A stretch of DNA of 64,000 nt from DASQZK01 sp963764345 (GCA_963764345.1 CAVXSF010000002.1:62001-126000); one strand, 5' to 3'; counted from the first letter of the stretch, positions 32,638 to 43,500 are shown. Numbers and translations are program-made. Notes: generated from the letters alone by a model not told the origin.

Positions 32638-34509
32638 ATGAATATTCTCGGCATCTCAGCCTTTTATCATGATTCTGCGGCAACCCTGCTTTGTGACGGT
32701 GAAATTATTGCTGCTGCGCAGGAAGAAAGGTTCACACGGAAAAAACACGATCCTTCTCTGCCATTAAACGCTATCCTGTACTGTCTTGATGAAGGCGGTC
32801 TAAATATGGATGATATTGATGCAGTTGTCTTCTACGACAAGCCTTTTCTTAAATTTGAACGCCTCCTCGAAACGTATTACAATTTTGTCCCCAGGGGTGT
32901 TTCCTCCTTCGTCACGGCTATCCCGGTATGGGTGAAGGAGAAGATGTTCCTGAAAAGCCTGCTGACGAGGGAACTTAAAAAGCTGGGTGCCTATGATCCC
33001 CGGAAGCAGCCGCTTTTATTCCCCGAGCATCACCTTTCCCATGCTGCCAGTGCTTTTTTTGCTTCGCCCTTTGAAGAAGCGCTGATCGTTACCATTGACG
33101 GGGTGGGAGAGTGGTCGACCGCATCCATTTCCATTGGCAGGGGCAACGACATTCAGATCCTTAAAGAACTGAGGTTTCCCCATTCCGTGGGACTGCTGTA
33201 TTCCGCCTTCACGCATTATCTGGGCTTCAGGGTCAATTCGGGCGAATACAAGTTGATGGGACTTGCGCCTTACGGGATTCCCGGCTCGGAAGAAGTCAGG
33301 AAATTCGAGGATATTATCAGGCATAGCCTTGTCGATATTAAACCCGATGGTTCCGTTTGGCTGAACAGGCAGTATTTTACCTATGCCACCGGGCTAAGGA
33401 TGATGCCTGAAAAGAAGTGGAAAGCCTTATTCGGATTCCCGGCAAGGAAACCCGAGGCGGCAACGGAACAGTACCATTGTAACCTTGCCATGGCCATTCA
33501 GAATGTTACCGAGGAGATCATCCTGAAAATGGTGCGGCATGGCCTGGAGATTGCCGGTGACCGGATTTCAGCGAAGAACCTTTGCCTGGCAGGCGGGGTA
33601 GCCCTGAATTGCGTGGCCAACGGGATGCTGCTTCGGGAAAACATTGTTGACGACATTTTTGTACAGCCTGCAGCTGGCGATGCCGGCGGTTCCCTCGGTG
33701 CAGCCCTGGCAGCCTATCATATTCATTTTGGAAAGGAGCGAAAACCTTTGTCAGGGCCAGACCTCATGAAAGGGGCATTTCTTGGACCTGAATATCATAC
33801 TCCGGGAATTAAGAAGGAACTGAAAGCATTCAGTCCGGTTTACCATGAGGTAACAGCTCTGAACGACCTGACGACGAAGGTGGCGGAGCTGATCAGCCAG
33901 GGAAAAGTCGTCGGATGGTTCCAGGGCCGGATGGAATTCGGTCCGCGTGCCCTCGGAAACCGCTCCATACTGGGAGATGCCAGGAACCCGGAGATGCAAA
34001 AGAAACTTAACCTGAAGATCAAGTACCGAGAAAGTTTCAGACCCTTTGCCCCTGCAGTGCTGGCTGAGGATAACCACGAATACTTTGACCTGGACGTACC
34101 TTCACCCTATATGTTACTGGTTGCAACGGTAAGTGAAAAGTACAGGAGGGAGCTGCCCCAGGACTATTACACTTTGGGTCTGACGGACCGTTTGTATTAT
34201 CAGCGATCCACCGTTCCCGCCATTACACACCTCGACTATTCTGCCCGTGTACAGACCGTTCACCGTGAAACCAATGAACGGTTCTGGGAACTGATCCATG
34301 CATTTAAAATGAAAACCGGCTGTCCGCTTATCGTGAATACCAGTTTTAATGTGAGAGGAGAACCCATTGTATGTGCACCAGCCGATGCCTATACCTGCTT
34401 CATGCGCACGGAAATGGACGTCCTCGTTATCGGCGACCTCCTGTTCCTGAAAGAAGAACAGCCGGAATGGAAGGAGAAAGACTGGAGGAAGAAGGTGGGG
34501 TTGGATTAG
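32638..34509 (+). CDS. Carbamoyltransferase, NodU/CmcH/TobZ family
   Basis: 623-residue cytoplasmic enzyme that transfers a carbamoyl group from carbamoyl phosphate to a hydroxyl of a sugar, antibiotic or glycan. N-terminal Kae1-like domain: MNILGISAFYHDSAATLL, AAAQEERFTRKKHD, HHLSHAASAFFASPF, VTIDGVGEWST, LCLAGGVALNCVANG and the PAAGDAGGSLGAALA motif. C-terminal YrdC-like carbamoyltransferase domain: GRMEFGPRALGNRSILGDAR and RESFRPFAPAVL. The length is typical. In other Bacteroidetes such genes are followed by DUF5989 and SxtJ genes; here these come 1.3 kb later, after a repeat island. Function in that context is likely modification of a surface or extracellular glycan (inference). Confidence 0.93.
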   Translation: MNILGISAFYHDSAATLLCDGEIIAAAQEERFTRKKHDPSLPLNAILYCLDEGGLNMDDIDAVVFYDKPFLKFERLLETYYNFVPRGVSSFVTAIPVWVKEKMFLKSLLTRELKKLGAYDPRKQPLLFPEHHLSHAASAFFASPFEEALIVTIDGVGEWSTASISIGRGNDIQILKELRFPHSVGLLYSAFTHYLGFRVNSGEYKLMGLAPYGIPGSEEVRKFEDIIRHSLVDIKPDGSVWLNRQYFTYATGLRMMPEKKWKALFGFPARKPEAATEQYHCNLAMAIQNVTEEIILKMVRHGLEIAGDRISAKNLCLAGGVALNCVANGMLLRENIVDDIFVQPAAGDAGGSLGAALAAYHIHFGKERKPLSGPDLMKGAFLGPEYHTPGIKKELKAFSPVYHEVTALNDLTTKVAELISQGKVVGWFQGRMEFGPRALGNRSILGDARNPEMQKKLNLKIKYRESFRPFAPAVLAEDNHEYFDLDVPSPYMLLVATVSEKYRRELPQDYYTLGLTDRLYYQRSTVPAITHLDYSARVQTVHRETNERFWELIHAFKMKTGCPLIVNTSFNVRGEPIVCAPADAYTCFMRTEMDVLVIGDLLFLKEEQPEWKEKDWRKKVGLD

Positions 34510-35700
34510 GGGGGAGAAAGGTGAAAGGCGAAGGATGAGGGATTGAGTGATTGAGGGATTTAGGGATTGAGTTAGGAAGTTAAGAGATTAGAGGTTAGAG
34601 GATTAGGGGTTAGGGAGCCCGTGTGAATAGTGTAAACGGGAATTCTGATTGTTAAATATCAATATCAAAAACGTAGATGACGTGATGCATCACGTCTCCA
34701 TGGGGAATTGAATATCGAATCATGAATTCGGAGACGGGAGAAGGATTTAGTAAATGCGATGGTGGGCTGGGTTTCCCCTTTCAGGGGATCAAGGGGTGAG
34801 CGAGGGGAGGAAGATGTTGGGAAAAAGGAATTGAAGGAAAGAGTGGGAAGAAAGGCGAAAGGTGAAAGTGAGTGATTGAGGGATTGAGTGGGAAGAAAGT
34901 GAAGGATTGTTAAATATCAATATCAAAAACGTAGAGACGTGATGCATCACGTCTCCATGGGAAGAATATCGAATATCGAATATCGAATATCGAATATCGA
35001 ATCATGAATTCGGAGACGGAGAAGGATTTTATAAATGCGATGGTGGGCTGGGTTTCCCCTTTAGGGGATCAAGGGGTGAGCGAGGGGAAGAAGATGTGGG
35101 AAAAGAATAAGGGAAATGAGTGAAGGAAAGGGAATGAGTTAGGAAGAAAGGTGAATAGGGATACGAGGATTGACGGGATTTAGTGGGAAGCCCGTGTGAA
35201 CAGAGTAAAACGGAATTCTGATTGGAAATATCAATATCAAAAACGTAGAGACGTGATGCATAACGTCTTCGTGGGAAATTGAATATCGAATATCGAATAT
35301 CGAATCATGAATTCGGAGACGGGAGAAGGATTTAGTAAATGCGATGGTGGGCTGGGTTTCCCCTTTCAGGGGATCAAGGGGTGAGCGAGGGGAGGAAGAT
35401 GCAAGTCAAAAGGTGAAAGGCGAAAGGTGAAAGTGAGGGATTGAGTTAGGAAGTTAGAGGTTAGAGATTGGTGATTAGAGATTGGTGATTAGAGATTGGG
35501 GGTTGAGATTGGAGGTTAGTGAATGGGGGTTTGAGATTGGAGGTTAGTGAATGGGGGTTAGAGAGCCCTTGTGAGCAGTGTAAACGGGAAAAACGTAGAG
35601 ACGTGATGCATCACGTCTCTGTGGGGAATCGAAAATCGAATAATGAATAATGAATTTTGAATATCGAATGATGAATTCGGAGACAGGAGGAAAACAACAT
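34510..35700. repeat. Repeat island 4: three to four tandem composite units
   Basis: Opposite orientation to islands 2, 5, 6 and 7. Each unit holds, in order, AATATCAATATCAAAAACG, a palindrome with head CGTAGAG (34679-34696, 34934-34955, 35248-35270, 35598-35619), (AATATCG)n, GAATTCGGAGACGGGAGAAG, the 58-base element (34751-34808, 35032-35088, 35335-35392), and AAAGGTGAAAGGCGAAAGG/GGGATTGAGGGATT runs. Palindrome starts are 255-350 bases apart. The last unit lacks the 58-base element. Lies between the carbamoyltransferase and DUF5989 genes. Confidence 0.9.
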
Positions 35701-35808
35701 AAATCGGTAATTCCATCCGTTCATTAAAATAAAAAAAGCGTATACCCTTTTGACCTGTAAAAGAATTTCGTTTTTTTGCGGTGGTATTCTCAATAAAAAA
35801 CCAGGTAT

Positions 35809-35958
35809 ATGAGTTTTGTTAAAGATCTTTGGCGTTTTCTGCGGCAGCGCAAACTTTGGTGGCTGATCCCCGTCATTCTTTTTTTGATCATTATCGGCGT
35901 TTTGCTGATCATTGGCGGTAACAGCGCCATTGCCCCGTTTATTTACACACTGTTCTAG
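35809..35958 (+). CDS. Small membrane protein, DUF5989 family
   Basis: 49 residues, below usual gene-calling limits: MSFVKDLWRFLRQRKLWWL, then one hydrophobic helix (IPVILFLIIIGVLLIIGG) and NSAIAPFIYTLF before TAG at 35956. This is the typical form of the DUF5989 proteins that occur next to carbamoyltransferase and SxtJ genes. It has no known biochemical function; a helper or anchor in the inner membrane is plausible. Six bases separate it from the SxtJ gene. Confidence 0.85.
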   Translation: MSFVKDLWRFLRQRKLWWLIPVILFLIIIGVLLIIGGNSAIAPFIYTLF

Positions 35959-35964
35959 ACGGTT

Positions 35965-36324
35965 ATGGATAAGGCTAAAGTAAAGGAAACCATACTCACC
36001 ATTACACTGGGATTTATTGCACTGTACCTGGTGTCAGGAAAGCTATGGCTTTTGTATATCTCATTTCTGGTCGGTGTTACGGGACTCCTGCCCGGCCCGC
36101 TGAGCCTGTTCATTCATAAAGCATGGATGAAACTGGCCGATATCCTGGGGTACATCATGTCACGGATTATCCTGGGGGCCTTGTTTTACCTCATCCTGGT
36201 GCCCATGGGTGCCCTGTCCAAACTTTTCAGGAAAGATTTCATGTTCCTGAACAGAAGGGATGACAGTTATTATCACGAACGAAACCACCTTTACAGGCCT
36301 GAAGATTTCAATGACCCATGGTAA
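35965..36324 (+). CDS. SxtJ family membrane protein
   Basis: 119 residues, named after a gene of the saxitoxin cluster, function unknown. Three to four hydrophobic segments (TITLGFIALYLVSGKLWLLYI, FLVGVTGLLPGPL, IILGALFYLILVPMGALS) and a charged C-terminus with FLNRRDDSYYHERN. The same trio of carbamoyltransferase, DUF5989 and SxtJ is common in many bacteria, which suggests one membrane-linked carbamoylation pathway. Overlaps the next gene by seven bases, so translation is coupled. Confidence 0.85.
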   Translation: MDKAKVKETILTITLGFIALYLVSGKLWLLYISFLVGVTGLLPGPLSLFIHKAWMKLADILGYIMSRIILGALFYLILVPMGALSKLFRKDFMFLNRRDDSYYHERNHLYRPEDFNDPW

Positions 36325-37512
36325 AAAAAGAAGAAAAAGGGACTAAGAAGCAGGGGCGTCTGCTTTGGATCATTTTGAAACGGGTGTTTTTCTCCATCCT
36401 GATTATTGCCGGATTGGATTTCATTACCGGTTCGGTGCTCATTCCCGAAAATTTCAGTTCATTCAGAACCAAGCATTATTACTATCACCACGGTTTGTTG
36501 CCAAACCAGGATACACGCGGCCAATGGAGTTCCCTGATTTATCCTGTAAAAACCAATTCCCTGGGTTTTATGGATTCCGTGGTGGAGAAAATTCCTCTTA
36601 CAGTCGGATAACTACCGCCTGCTTATCCTTGGTGATTCCCATTCGGAAGGTGTTGGTGTACCCTACCTGAAAACCTTCAGCGGCATACTGGCGAGGGACC
36701 TTAAACCGTCGGGCATTGAGGTGCTGAACGCTTCATGCATCAGTTATAGTCCGAAGATAGAATACCTGAAAGCAAGGTATCTCATCGATAAAGTGGGACT
36801 TAGAGTGAATCATATTTTCGTGTTGATTGATATTTCCGACCTGCAGAATGAACTGGTATACGACAAATTCAACCCCGAGCTGGATATACATTTCCTGCCT
36901 GATTTCATGATGCACGTTGAGCGGTTCCTCAGGGCCCGTTCCTTTATCTATTATATGGTATCAACCATTCATGAGCACAGGCAACAGGATGAATTTATGA
37001 AAACCGCTAAATTATTTGATACCCAGGGAAAAGAGGAAGGTGAAAATAACACATACAGGCTGTATGCCGGATTTTTTGATCATTTCAACGACAAAACGCT
37101 GTTATCCGATCCGCAGTTTCACGGTGTTGGGGAATGGTATTACAACGATCATTTCAAACCCCTGGCTGACAAAGGTATCGATATGGGTGAACATTACCTG
37201 CTTCTGTTGAAGAAATTATGTGATGAAAACGGCATCGGGCTTACCATTTCGGTTCATCCCTGGCACCCTCAGGTGCTTATCGGTAATCCTGATGATTATT
37301 ACGTCACACGCTGGAAAACCTTTGCCATGAAGAACGCAATCAGCTTCGTCAACCTTTTCAATGTGTTTATTGATGGCCAGAACCCGGTGCTGGTTAACGA
37401 AATGTACTATATAAAGAACGACAACCACTGGAATGAGTTTGGTCACAAGAAGGTAGCAGAATTCCTGGAACCGTATTTTCTGAATGAATACCATCATGAG
37501 ACGAAAAAATAA
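36318..37512 (+). CDS. SGNH/GDSL-fold hydrolase or acyltransferase-like protein (one frameshift)
   Basis: About 397 residues when joined at about 36598 by dropping one base: ...SVVEKIP then LQSDNYRLLILGDSHSEG. One N-terminal membrane segment (ILKRVFFSILIIAGLDFITGSVLI) suggests a periplasm-facing enzyme. The SGNH blocks are LGDSHSEGVG (Ser nucleophile) and NDNHWNEFGHKKVAEFL (Asp-x-x-His pair). Such proteins remove or transfer acyl groups on exopolysaccharides. It shares overlapping ends with SxtJ and the TPR gene, so all belong to one operon. Specific substrate unknown. Confidence 0.82.
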
Positions 37513-38513
37513 TTCTGTATTAATCCTTATTTCCTTGATCCTCCTTCCCCTTGCCGCCTGTCACAGCGATGAGAAGGCGCAGCAGATAATTATGGATCTG
37601 AAAAAGGGGAAATCGGCGTCTGATTATACAGTCAGACTTGCTGAGATGAGCTATCTGACGGACAAAAAGCCGGACCGGACATTTTCAGCCGGGCTGATCA
37701 GGGATCTCATCAATGCGGAATATTTCTCTGAAGCCAGATATGCCATCGATCATTTGCTTGATGTATATGGTCCGGATGCCAACCTGTATTATCTTGAAGC
37801 AGTTTGTTACCGCAACCAGCATGAGTATACCCTGGCTTCAGATATAATTCAAAAGGCCCTGGCTGATAGAAAGCGGTAACGGAACTTACAGGGCTGAGGA
37901 AGAGAATATCCTTGAGGCAAAAACGCGATGGATGTCGCTTGATTCTCTTGATACCATGATCAGCAAAGACAAATATAATTACACTTTGAAATTGCAGCGT
38001 GCGGAGCAGCTTTTTGGTATGAGGGAATTTGAGGCGGCCGTATATGATGCCGACACGGTACTGAATGCGGACAGTTTAAACCGGCAGGCAAGGTTTGTGA
38101 GGGGAATGGCTTACCTCCTGGATAAGAATTTTGATCAGGCCATATCTGATTTTAAACTACTTTCTTCTTATAAGACGGATCCTGAGGGCAAAAAATATCA
38201 TTTCTATTACAAGCTTGCAGAGAATATTAAGCAAAATGCAGACTTAATCGAAAAGAATCCTTCTTCCCCTCAACCATATATTAACATGGCCAGGTTGCTA
38301 TCTGAAATTTCGGAATTTTCAATGGCCTTGTCTGTTCTGGACGGCGGAATAAGGCTGAATCCGGATGACCAAAAACTTTCCTATGCCAAACTGTTGGTTT
38401 GTCTGCAGAGCGGCGACAGGAATTCCGCCCGCGATATAATGTACAGCCTGGAGGCAAAGGGCTTTAGGGTCGATGCCGCCGTTAAGAAGGCGTTGCAGGA
38501 AGGGGGCCGGTAG
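37496..38513 (+). CDS. TPR-repeat lipoprotein (one frameshift)
   Basis: About 338 residues. The start MRRKNNSVLILISLILLPLAAC at 37496 gives a lipoprotein signal (LAAC). It overlaps the SGNH gene by 17 bases. Four or five helical TPR-like repeats follow (for example EAAVYDADTVLNADSLNRQA, MALSVLDGGIRLNPDDQKL). The frame changes near 37870, where ...QKALAD continues as ESGNGTYRAEEENILEAKTR. TPR lipoproteins commonly act as scaffolds in the periplasm. Last gene before repeat island 5. Confidence 0.82.
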
Positions 38514-38519
38514 GCTGGT

Positions 38520-39088
38520 CTCCCGTTGTTTAGATGTTTAGTTGTTTAGTTGTAGCTGCATTCTCACGAACCACTCAAATTCTCTTCCCTTTCGCCTTTC
38601 ACCTTTCGCCTTTCGCCTTTCGCCTTTTTCCAAACATCTTCCTCCCCTCGCTCACCCCTTGATCCCCTGAAAGGGGAAACCCCAGCCCGCCGCAGCATTT
38701 ACTAAGTCCATCTCCCGTCTCCCGTCTCCCGTCTCCGACTTCGACATTCATTATTCGATATTCATTATTCGTATTCTCTCTTCCCTTTCACCTTTCGCCT
38801 TTCACCTTTCGCCTTCTTCCCAAATCTTCCTCCCCTCGCTCACCCCTTATCCCCTGAAAGGGGAAACCCCAGCCCGCCGCAGCATTTACTAAGTCCATCT
38901 CCTGTCTCCTGTCTCCCGTCTCCGTCTCCGACTTCGACATTCATTATTCGATATTCGATATTCATTATTCATTATTCGATATTCTCCCTCAATCCCTAAT
39001 CCCTAATCTCTAATCTCTAATCCCTAATCCTATCCCTAATCCCTAATCCTAATCCCTAATCCCTAACTCCCTAACTCCCTTCTCTCCA
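38520..39088. repeat. Repeat island 5
   Basis: Two composite units with the 58-base element at 38644-38701 and 38832-38888, each preceded by (CTTTCGCCTTTCAC)n and followed by (CTCCCGT)n and (ATTCATTATTCGAT)n. From about 38990 to 39085 there is a long run of TAATCCC/TAATCTC heptamers that resembles a degenerate telomere-type repeat. No palindrome with CGTAGAG head in this copy. Confidence 0.88.
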
Positions 39089-39119
39089 AAAAAAAAGGCC
39101 CCCGCAAGGGAGCCTTTTC
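39088..39119 (-). terminator. Terminator of the T9SS gene at 39141
   Basis: Read on the minus strand: AAAAGGCTCCC, GCGGG region and GCCTTTTTTTTT. Arms AAAAGGC (39093-39099) and GCCTTTT (39112-39118), with the long T-tract on the left side. Confidence 0.8.
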
Positions 39120-39140
39120 TATAATCAATGATAATAATGC

Positions 39141-40343
39141 TTATTTCATCACTTTGAAAACATCATCACCAACTTTAACTACGTATACGCCTTTTGTAAG
39201 ATCAGCAACGCTAAGAGTACTTACGTTTGTAGCTGATTTAACTTTCTGGCCTACTACAGAGTAGACGTCAACGTTCACCGGTGAGTCATATCCTTTGAAT
39301 TTCAGGATATTGTCATAGATGTAAGCTGATTTGTCAGCAGGTTTCAGGTAGTTGGTTTTACCAACGGGAACCCATTCGTCAGTTGAGAATGTCAGATAAC
39401 CGTTGAAGTATATCAGGCAATAGCCTTCATTAACATTACTGCTCCACCAGTATTCAACCGGAGCATCGCTAGCACCAACATTGGCATCACTTTTAACATC
39501 AAAAGAGATGGTTGGGATGGCAGTAGGATCAAAAGCAACTTCATTTTCAGGAGTGCTTGTGCCCCATTCGTCATTGAGATACATCAGGTAATCGGCGAAG
39601 TTGAACTGTACGATAGCCCAAACTGTATTGTCCTGTGTAAGGTTCCAGGATACAGCGGGGGTATTGGCAGCACCAAGTGATGATCCCCATGCGCCGGTCT
39701 GACCAATGGATGTAAGACATTCGCTTACACTACCTAAATTGTCAGCATCGTGAACAATTTTGGCTTTTCCACCACCAAGTTCAGCGAAACGGCCGTACTG
39801 GGCATTTTTGCCGGTTAAGCCGTAAACATCGGTAGCAGCTGCGTAACCAGCCTCGTAACGATCTTTTGCTTTTGTCTGGAAGGAGATTTCCAAAGCTTTG
39901 GTATCACTGCCAGCAGAGCCTTTAGCAAATTCGGCGTTATCAACATACTCAACAATGACGTAAAGGTTTTCAGCATCCCAAAAAGCTTTCCAGGCAACTC
40001 CGAAGGTACCGTCAACATCAACACCATTCTCGGCCACGGTCAGATCGAAAGGATCACCGCCAGTGCTATTTGCATTTGTGAGACCAGCGATATTAGGAGC
40101 ACCAATTCTGCTCCAGATGTCCTTAATACCAATTTCATCGATGGCAGCCATGTCAATCACTACATCGGATTTGGATTTCAATGCAGTAGCTTCAGCTTTG
40201 GCATAGGGGGTAGCATTGAAATCATAACCAAAAGGACCGGCGGCTGTCATATCAGGCCCAGCCAATGAGTGTAAAAGGTCCCTGTGTGCAAATACTCCTG
40301 CAGTTAGTGCCAGAAGTACGAAAAGTGCGTTAAGTTTTTTCAT
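39141..40343 (-). CDS. Secreted T9SS-tailed protein with a CBM9-like beta-sandwich
   Basis: 400 residues. Signal peptide MKKLNALFVLLALTAGVFA. The middle part (about 110-300) looks like a CBM9/DOMON-type domain: WKAFWDAENLYVIVEYVDNA, KALEISFQTKAKDRYEAG and VSWNLTQDNTVWAIVQFNF. The last 70 residues are a type IX sorting domain: PVNVDVYSVVGQKVKSATN, then LSVADLTKGVYVVKVGDDVF and the short C-terminus KVMK. It is therefore predicted to be exported by T9SS and released or attached at the cell surface. It is divergent from susC, with which it may share a substrate. No catalytic site recognised. Confidence 0.8.
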   Translation of the reverse strand: MKKLNALFVLLALTAGVFAHRDLLHSLAGPDMTAAGPFGYDFNATPYAKAEATALKSKSDVVIDMAAIDEIGIKDIWSRIGAPNIAGLTNANSTGGDPFDLTVAENGVDVDGTFGVAWKAFWDAENLYVIVEYVDNAEFAKGSAGSDTKALEISFQTKAKDRYEAGYAAATDVYGLTGKNAQYGRFAELGGGKAKIVHDADNLGSVSECLTSIGQTGAWGSSLGAANTPAVSWNLTQDNTVWAIVQFNFADYLMYLNDEWGTSTPENEVAFDPTAIPTISFDVKSDANVGASDAPVEYWWSSNVNEGYCLIYFNGYLTFSTDEWVPVGKTNYLKPADKSAYIYDNILKFKGYDSPVNVDVYSVVGQKVKSATNVSTLSVADLTKGVYVVKVGDDVFKVMK

Positions 40344-40535
40344 AAGCGAAAATTTTTAGTTGGTTAGAAATAATAATTATTTAATGGATAAGCCAAAGTA
40401 CAGCATTTTTTTTTAATTTCACAAATCCTTCATATTTTTTTAATGTTTATCGGATTTAAATAATGAAACGTGATTTATCATTTGAATTTTTTTTCATAAA
40501 CTTGTGAGGTTAATCAATCAATAAAGCTAACTAAC
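40344..40535. other. Divergent intergenic region between T9SS gene and susC
   Basis: Very AT-rich, must contain both promoters. TAAACTTG at 40496-40503 is an imperfect -7 candidate for susC. I cannot fix either promoter with confidence, and no regulator gene is adjacent. Confidence 0.35.
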
Positions 40536-43500
40536 ATGAAAAAACTTTTGCCAAAGCTGAAAGCTCTGCTGCTCTTTGTGTTTGTTTTTCTCTTAAGCAT
40601 GCAGGCTTTTGCCCAGCGCCAGGTAACTGGTACAGTAACCGATGCCTCTTCCGGCGAAGCATTAATAGGGGCCACCATACAGATAAAAGGTACCACCAGG
40701 GGGACCGTTACCGATATGAGTGGCAATTACTCCATTAGTGTTGACGGTCCGACAGATGTGCTCATCTTTTCGTATGTCGGTTACGATTCAAAGGAAGAAA
40801 CAGTCGGCGACCGTTCTTCCATAAATGAAACTTTATCGGAACAGGCCACCCAGTTACAGGATGTGGTCGTGATCGGATACGGTACGGTAAAGAAGAACGA
40901 CCTGACCGGTTCGGTTGCCGTCGTCTCCTCCGAAGATCTGAACCGTATACCTGCATCCTCCTTTTCAAAAGCGCTGCAGGGGAGAGCTTCCGGAGTGCTG
41001 GTTTCCAATACTTCAGGTCGTCCAGGTGCAGGAGCTTCCATTAACGTCAGAGGTGTTGGATCCATCACCCAGAACTCCAACCCAATTTATGTCATTGACG
41101 GTGTGATCACCGGTAACCTGAATGCCATTAACCCATCGGATATTGAGAGTCTGCAGGTACTGAAAGATGCCTCGGCCACCGCTATTTATGGTTCCGACGG
41201 GTCAAACGGCGTTATCATTATCACCACCAAACGCGGCCAGTCGGGGAAAACCCAGGTACATTATGACGATTATTTCTCCATGAGCGTGGTGCCCAAGAAA
41301 TTTGACGTGATGAACGCCGACCAGTACGCGAATTTTTATAATACATTGTATGCCCGCGACAGTATCACCATGATCCCTTACACCGACGGTTTCCGCCAGG
41401 CCTATTACGGTCCGGGATGGCAAACCGGTACCGACTGGCAGAATCTGATTACGCAGACAGGGAAAACCCAGAACCATTACCTGCGGGTTTCCGGCGGAGG
41501 TGAAAACAGCAACTTCAGTATCTCTGCCAACTACCTTGACCAGACAGGTATCCTGATCAAGACGGGTGCAAAACGGTATAATGTCAGGGCCAATTCCGAT
41601 TTCACTGTCAGTGACCACTTGAAGGTGGGAGAAACTTTCAATGCCGCCCGCCAAATCGTTCGGAACGGTGACGGAAGCTTTAACTCCGCCAATATTGCCT
41701 CACCGCTGATGAGGGTCTATGATCCAAATAATCATGACGGATATGGTTTTGACGGACCCCAGATCCCGTTCTGGTATGATGAGAACCATAACGGTATCCA
41801 GGATTCCACCGAATTATATCCCAACACCGGTGGCAGCGACAGGGATAATCCCCTGGCACAGGCAACCTACCGGGACAATTTTTCCTATAACAACAGTGCA
41901 ATGATTAATATCTATGCAGAATATACGCCGGTCAAATGGCTGACCTACCGTATTTCACCCTCTGTTGAATTTACCAATAGCAGGTCGTATAACTGGTATC
42001 CGGCTTTTAGCGAGGGTGTCCGAAGCAATACCCGGGCTTCACTTGAGGAAGGGTACAGTGAATCTCTGGGCCTGATGCTTGAAAATCAGCTCACCTTTAA
42101 CAAGACTTTCGGTGATCATAGTCTGACTGCAACTGCCGTTTACCAGGTACGAAAGACTGACGGCAGAAGCATCGACGGCATTGGCCGTGGCTATTCCTAC
42201 CCAAACCTGAGGATCCTGTCCATGTCTGATAATGCTGCCTTTGGCGACCGTACACTTACCGGTTTTGCCGGATCACCTTTCAGGCAGCTGTCTTACCTGG
42301 GTCGTATGATCTACGGATACAAGGATAAAATCTTATTTACCGGGTCTATCCGCCGTGACGGTGTATCCAGGTTCGGACCAACGAACCGCTGGGGTACATT
42401 CCCTTCAGCATCTGTTGCATATAAGCTAAGCGAGGACTTCCTGCAGAACGTTGATTTTATCAATATGTTAAAGATCAGGGCAGGTTGGGGTAGCACCGGT
42501 AACTCGGCTATCGGTTCTTTCCTTTATGATGATTTTCTTTCGGGGACTGATGCATTTTCTCCCGTCTTTGGAAATCCGCAGGCTCTCGCACCCGGTACCT
42601 ACATCTTCTATTCTTTTGCCAACCCGCTTATCAAATGGGAAGCAGCCAAAATGTGGAATTTCGGTGTTGATTTAAACGCATTGAACAACAAGATACAGTT
42701 CACCGCTGAATACTATATTAAAAACCAGGACGACCTGCTCGTCCGGGTTCCTGTATCCATGGTATTCGGGAGGTCAAACGACGGATCCAATCCATGGGCA
42801 AATGCTGGAAAGAATCAAAACCGTGGTTTCGAATTCAACGGAACATGGAAAGACTACAGTGGTGCCTTCAAGTACTCTGTAACTGCCACCCTGACCACAA
42901 TGAAAAATGAGGTCAAGTACCTGCCAGTCGCCTCTATCTTTGATCCCGCTGGAAGAAACATCACCATTGTCGGAAATACTATCGGAAGTTTATACGGACG
43001 CGTTGCCGAACGGATCCTTCAGCCTTCTGATTTTGCACAGGATGCAAACGGTAACCTGATCACCGATGTCGACGGGAACTATACCTACCTCGGCCCGACA
43101 CAGCAGATCGGCACATCACCCGGAGACATTAAATTCAAGGACCTGAATAACGACGGGGTGATCAATGACCTCGACCGCACCATCATTGGTAAGGCTCTTC
43201 CCGATTTTACCTACGGGTTCAACTTTGAATGTTCATGGAAGAACTTTGACTTCTCTTTCTTCCTGAGCGGTATGCAAAACTTCGACGTGTTCAACCTTCA
43301 GAAGGTAGGCCTCGACTGCTTTGTGAACCAGGATATCGGGAACAACAAACTGGTGGAATTTGCCGAGAACTATTACACCCTCGATCATCCTTCCACAACC
43401 AATATCCGGGCTGACCTGTATGACTCAAACCAGAACAGCCAGCTCTCCACCTGGTGGATTGAAAAAGGATCGTTCCTCAGGGTAAAGGATATTCAGGTGG

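Noticed and set aside
34510..35700. CRISPR array
   Set aside because: Repeats are composite, of unequal spacing (255-350 bases), and the spacers are themselves repeats; no cas gene.
38990..39085. True chromosome end (telomere)
   Set aside because: Genes continue on both sides and the repeat is degenerate and internal.
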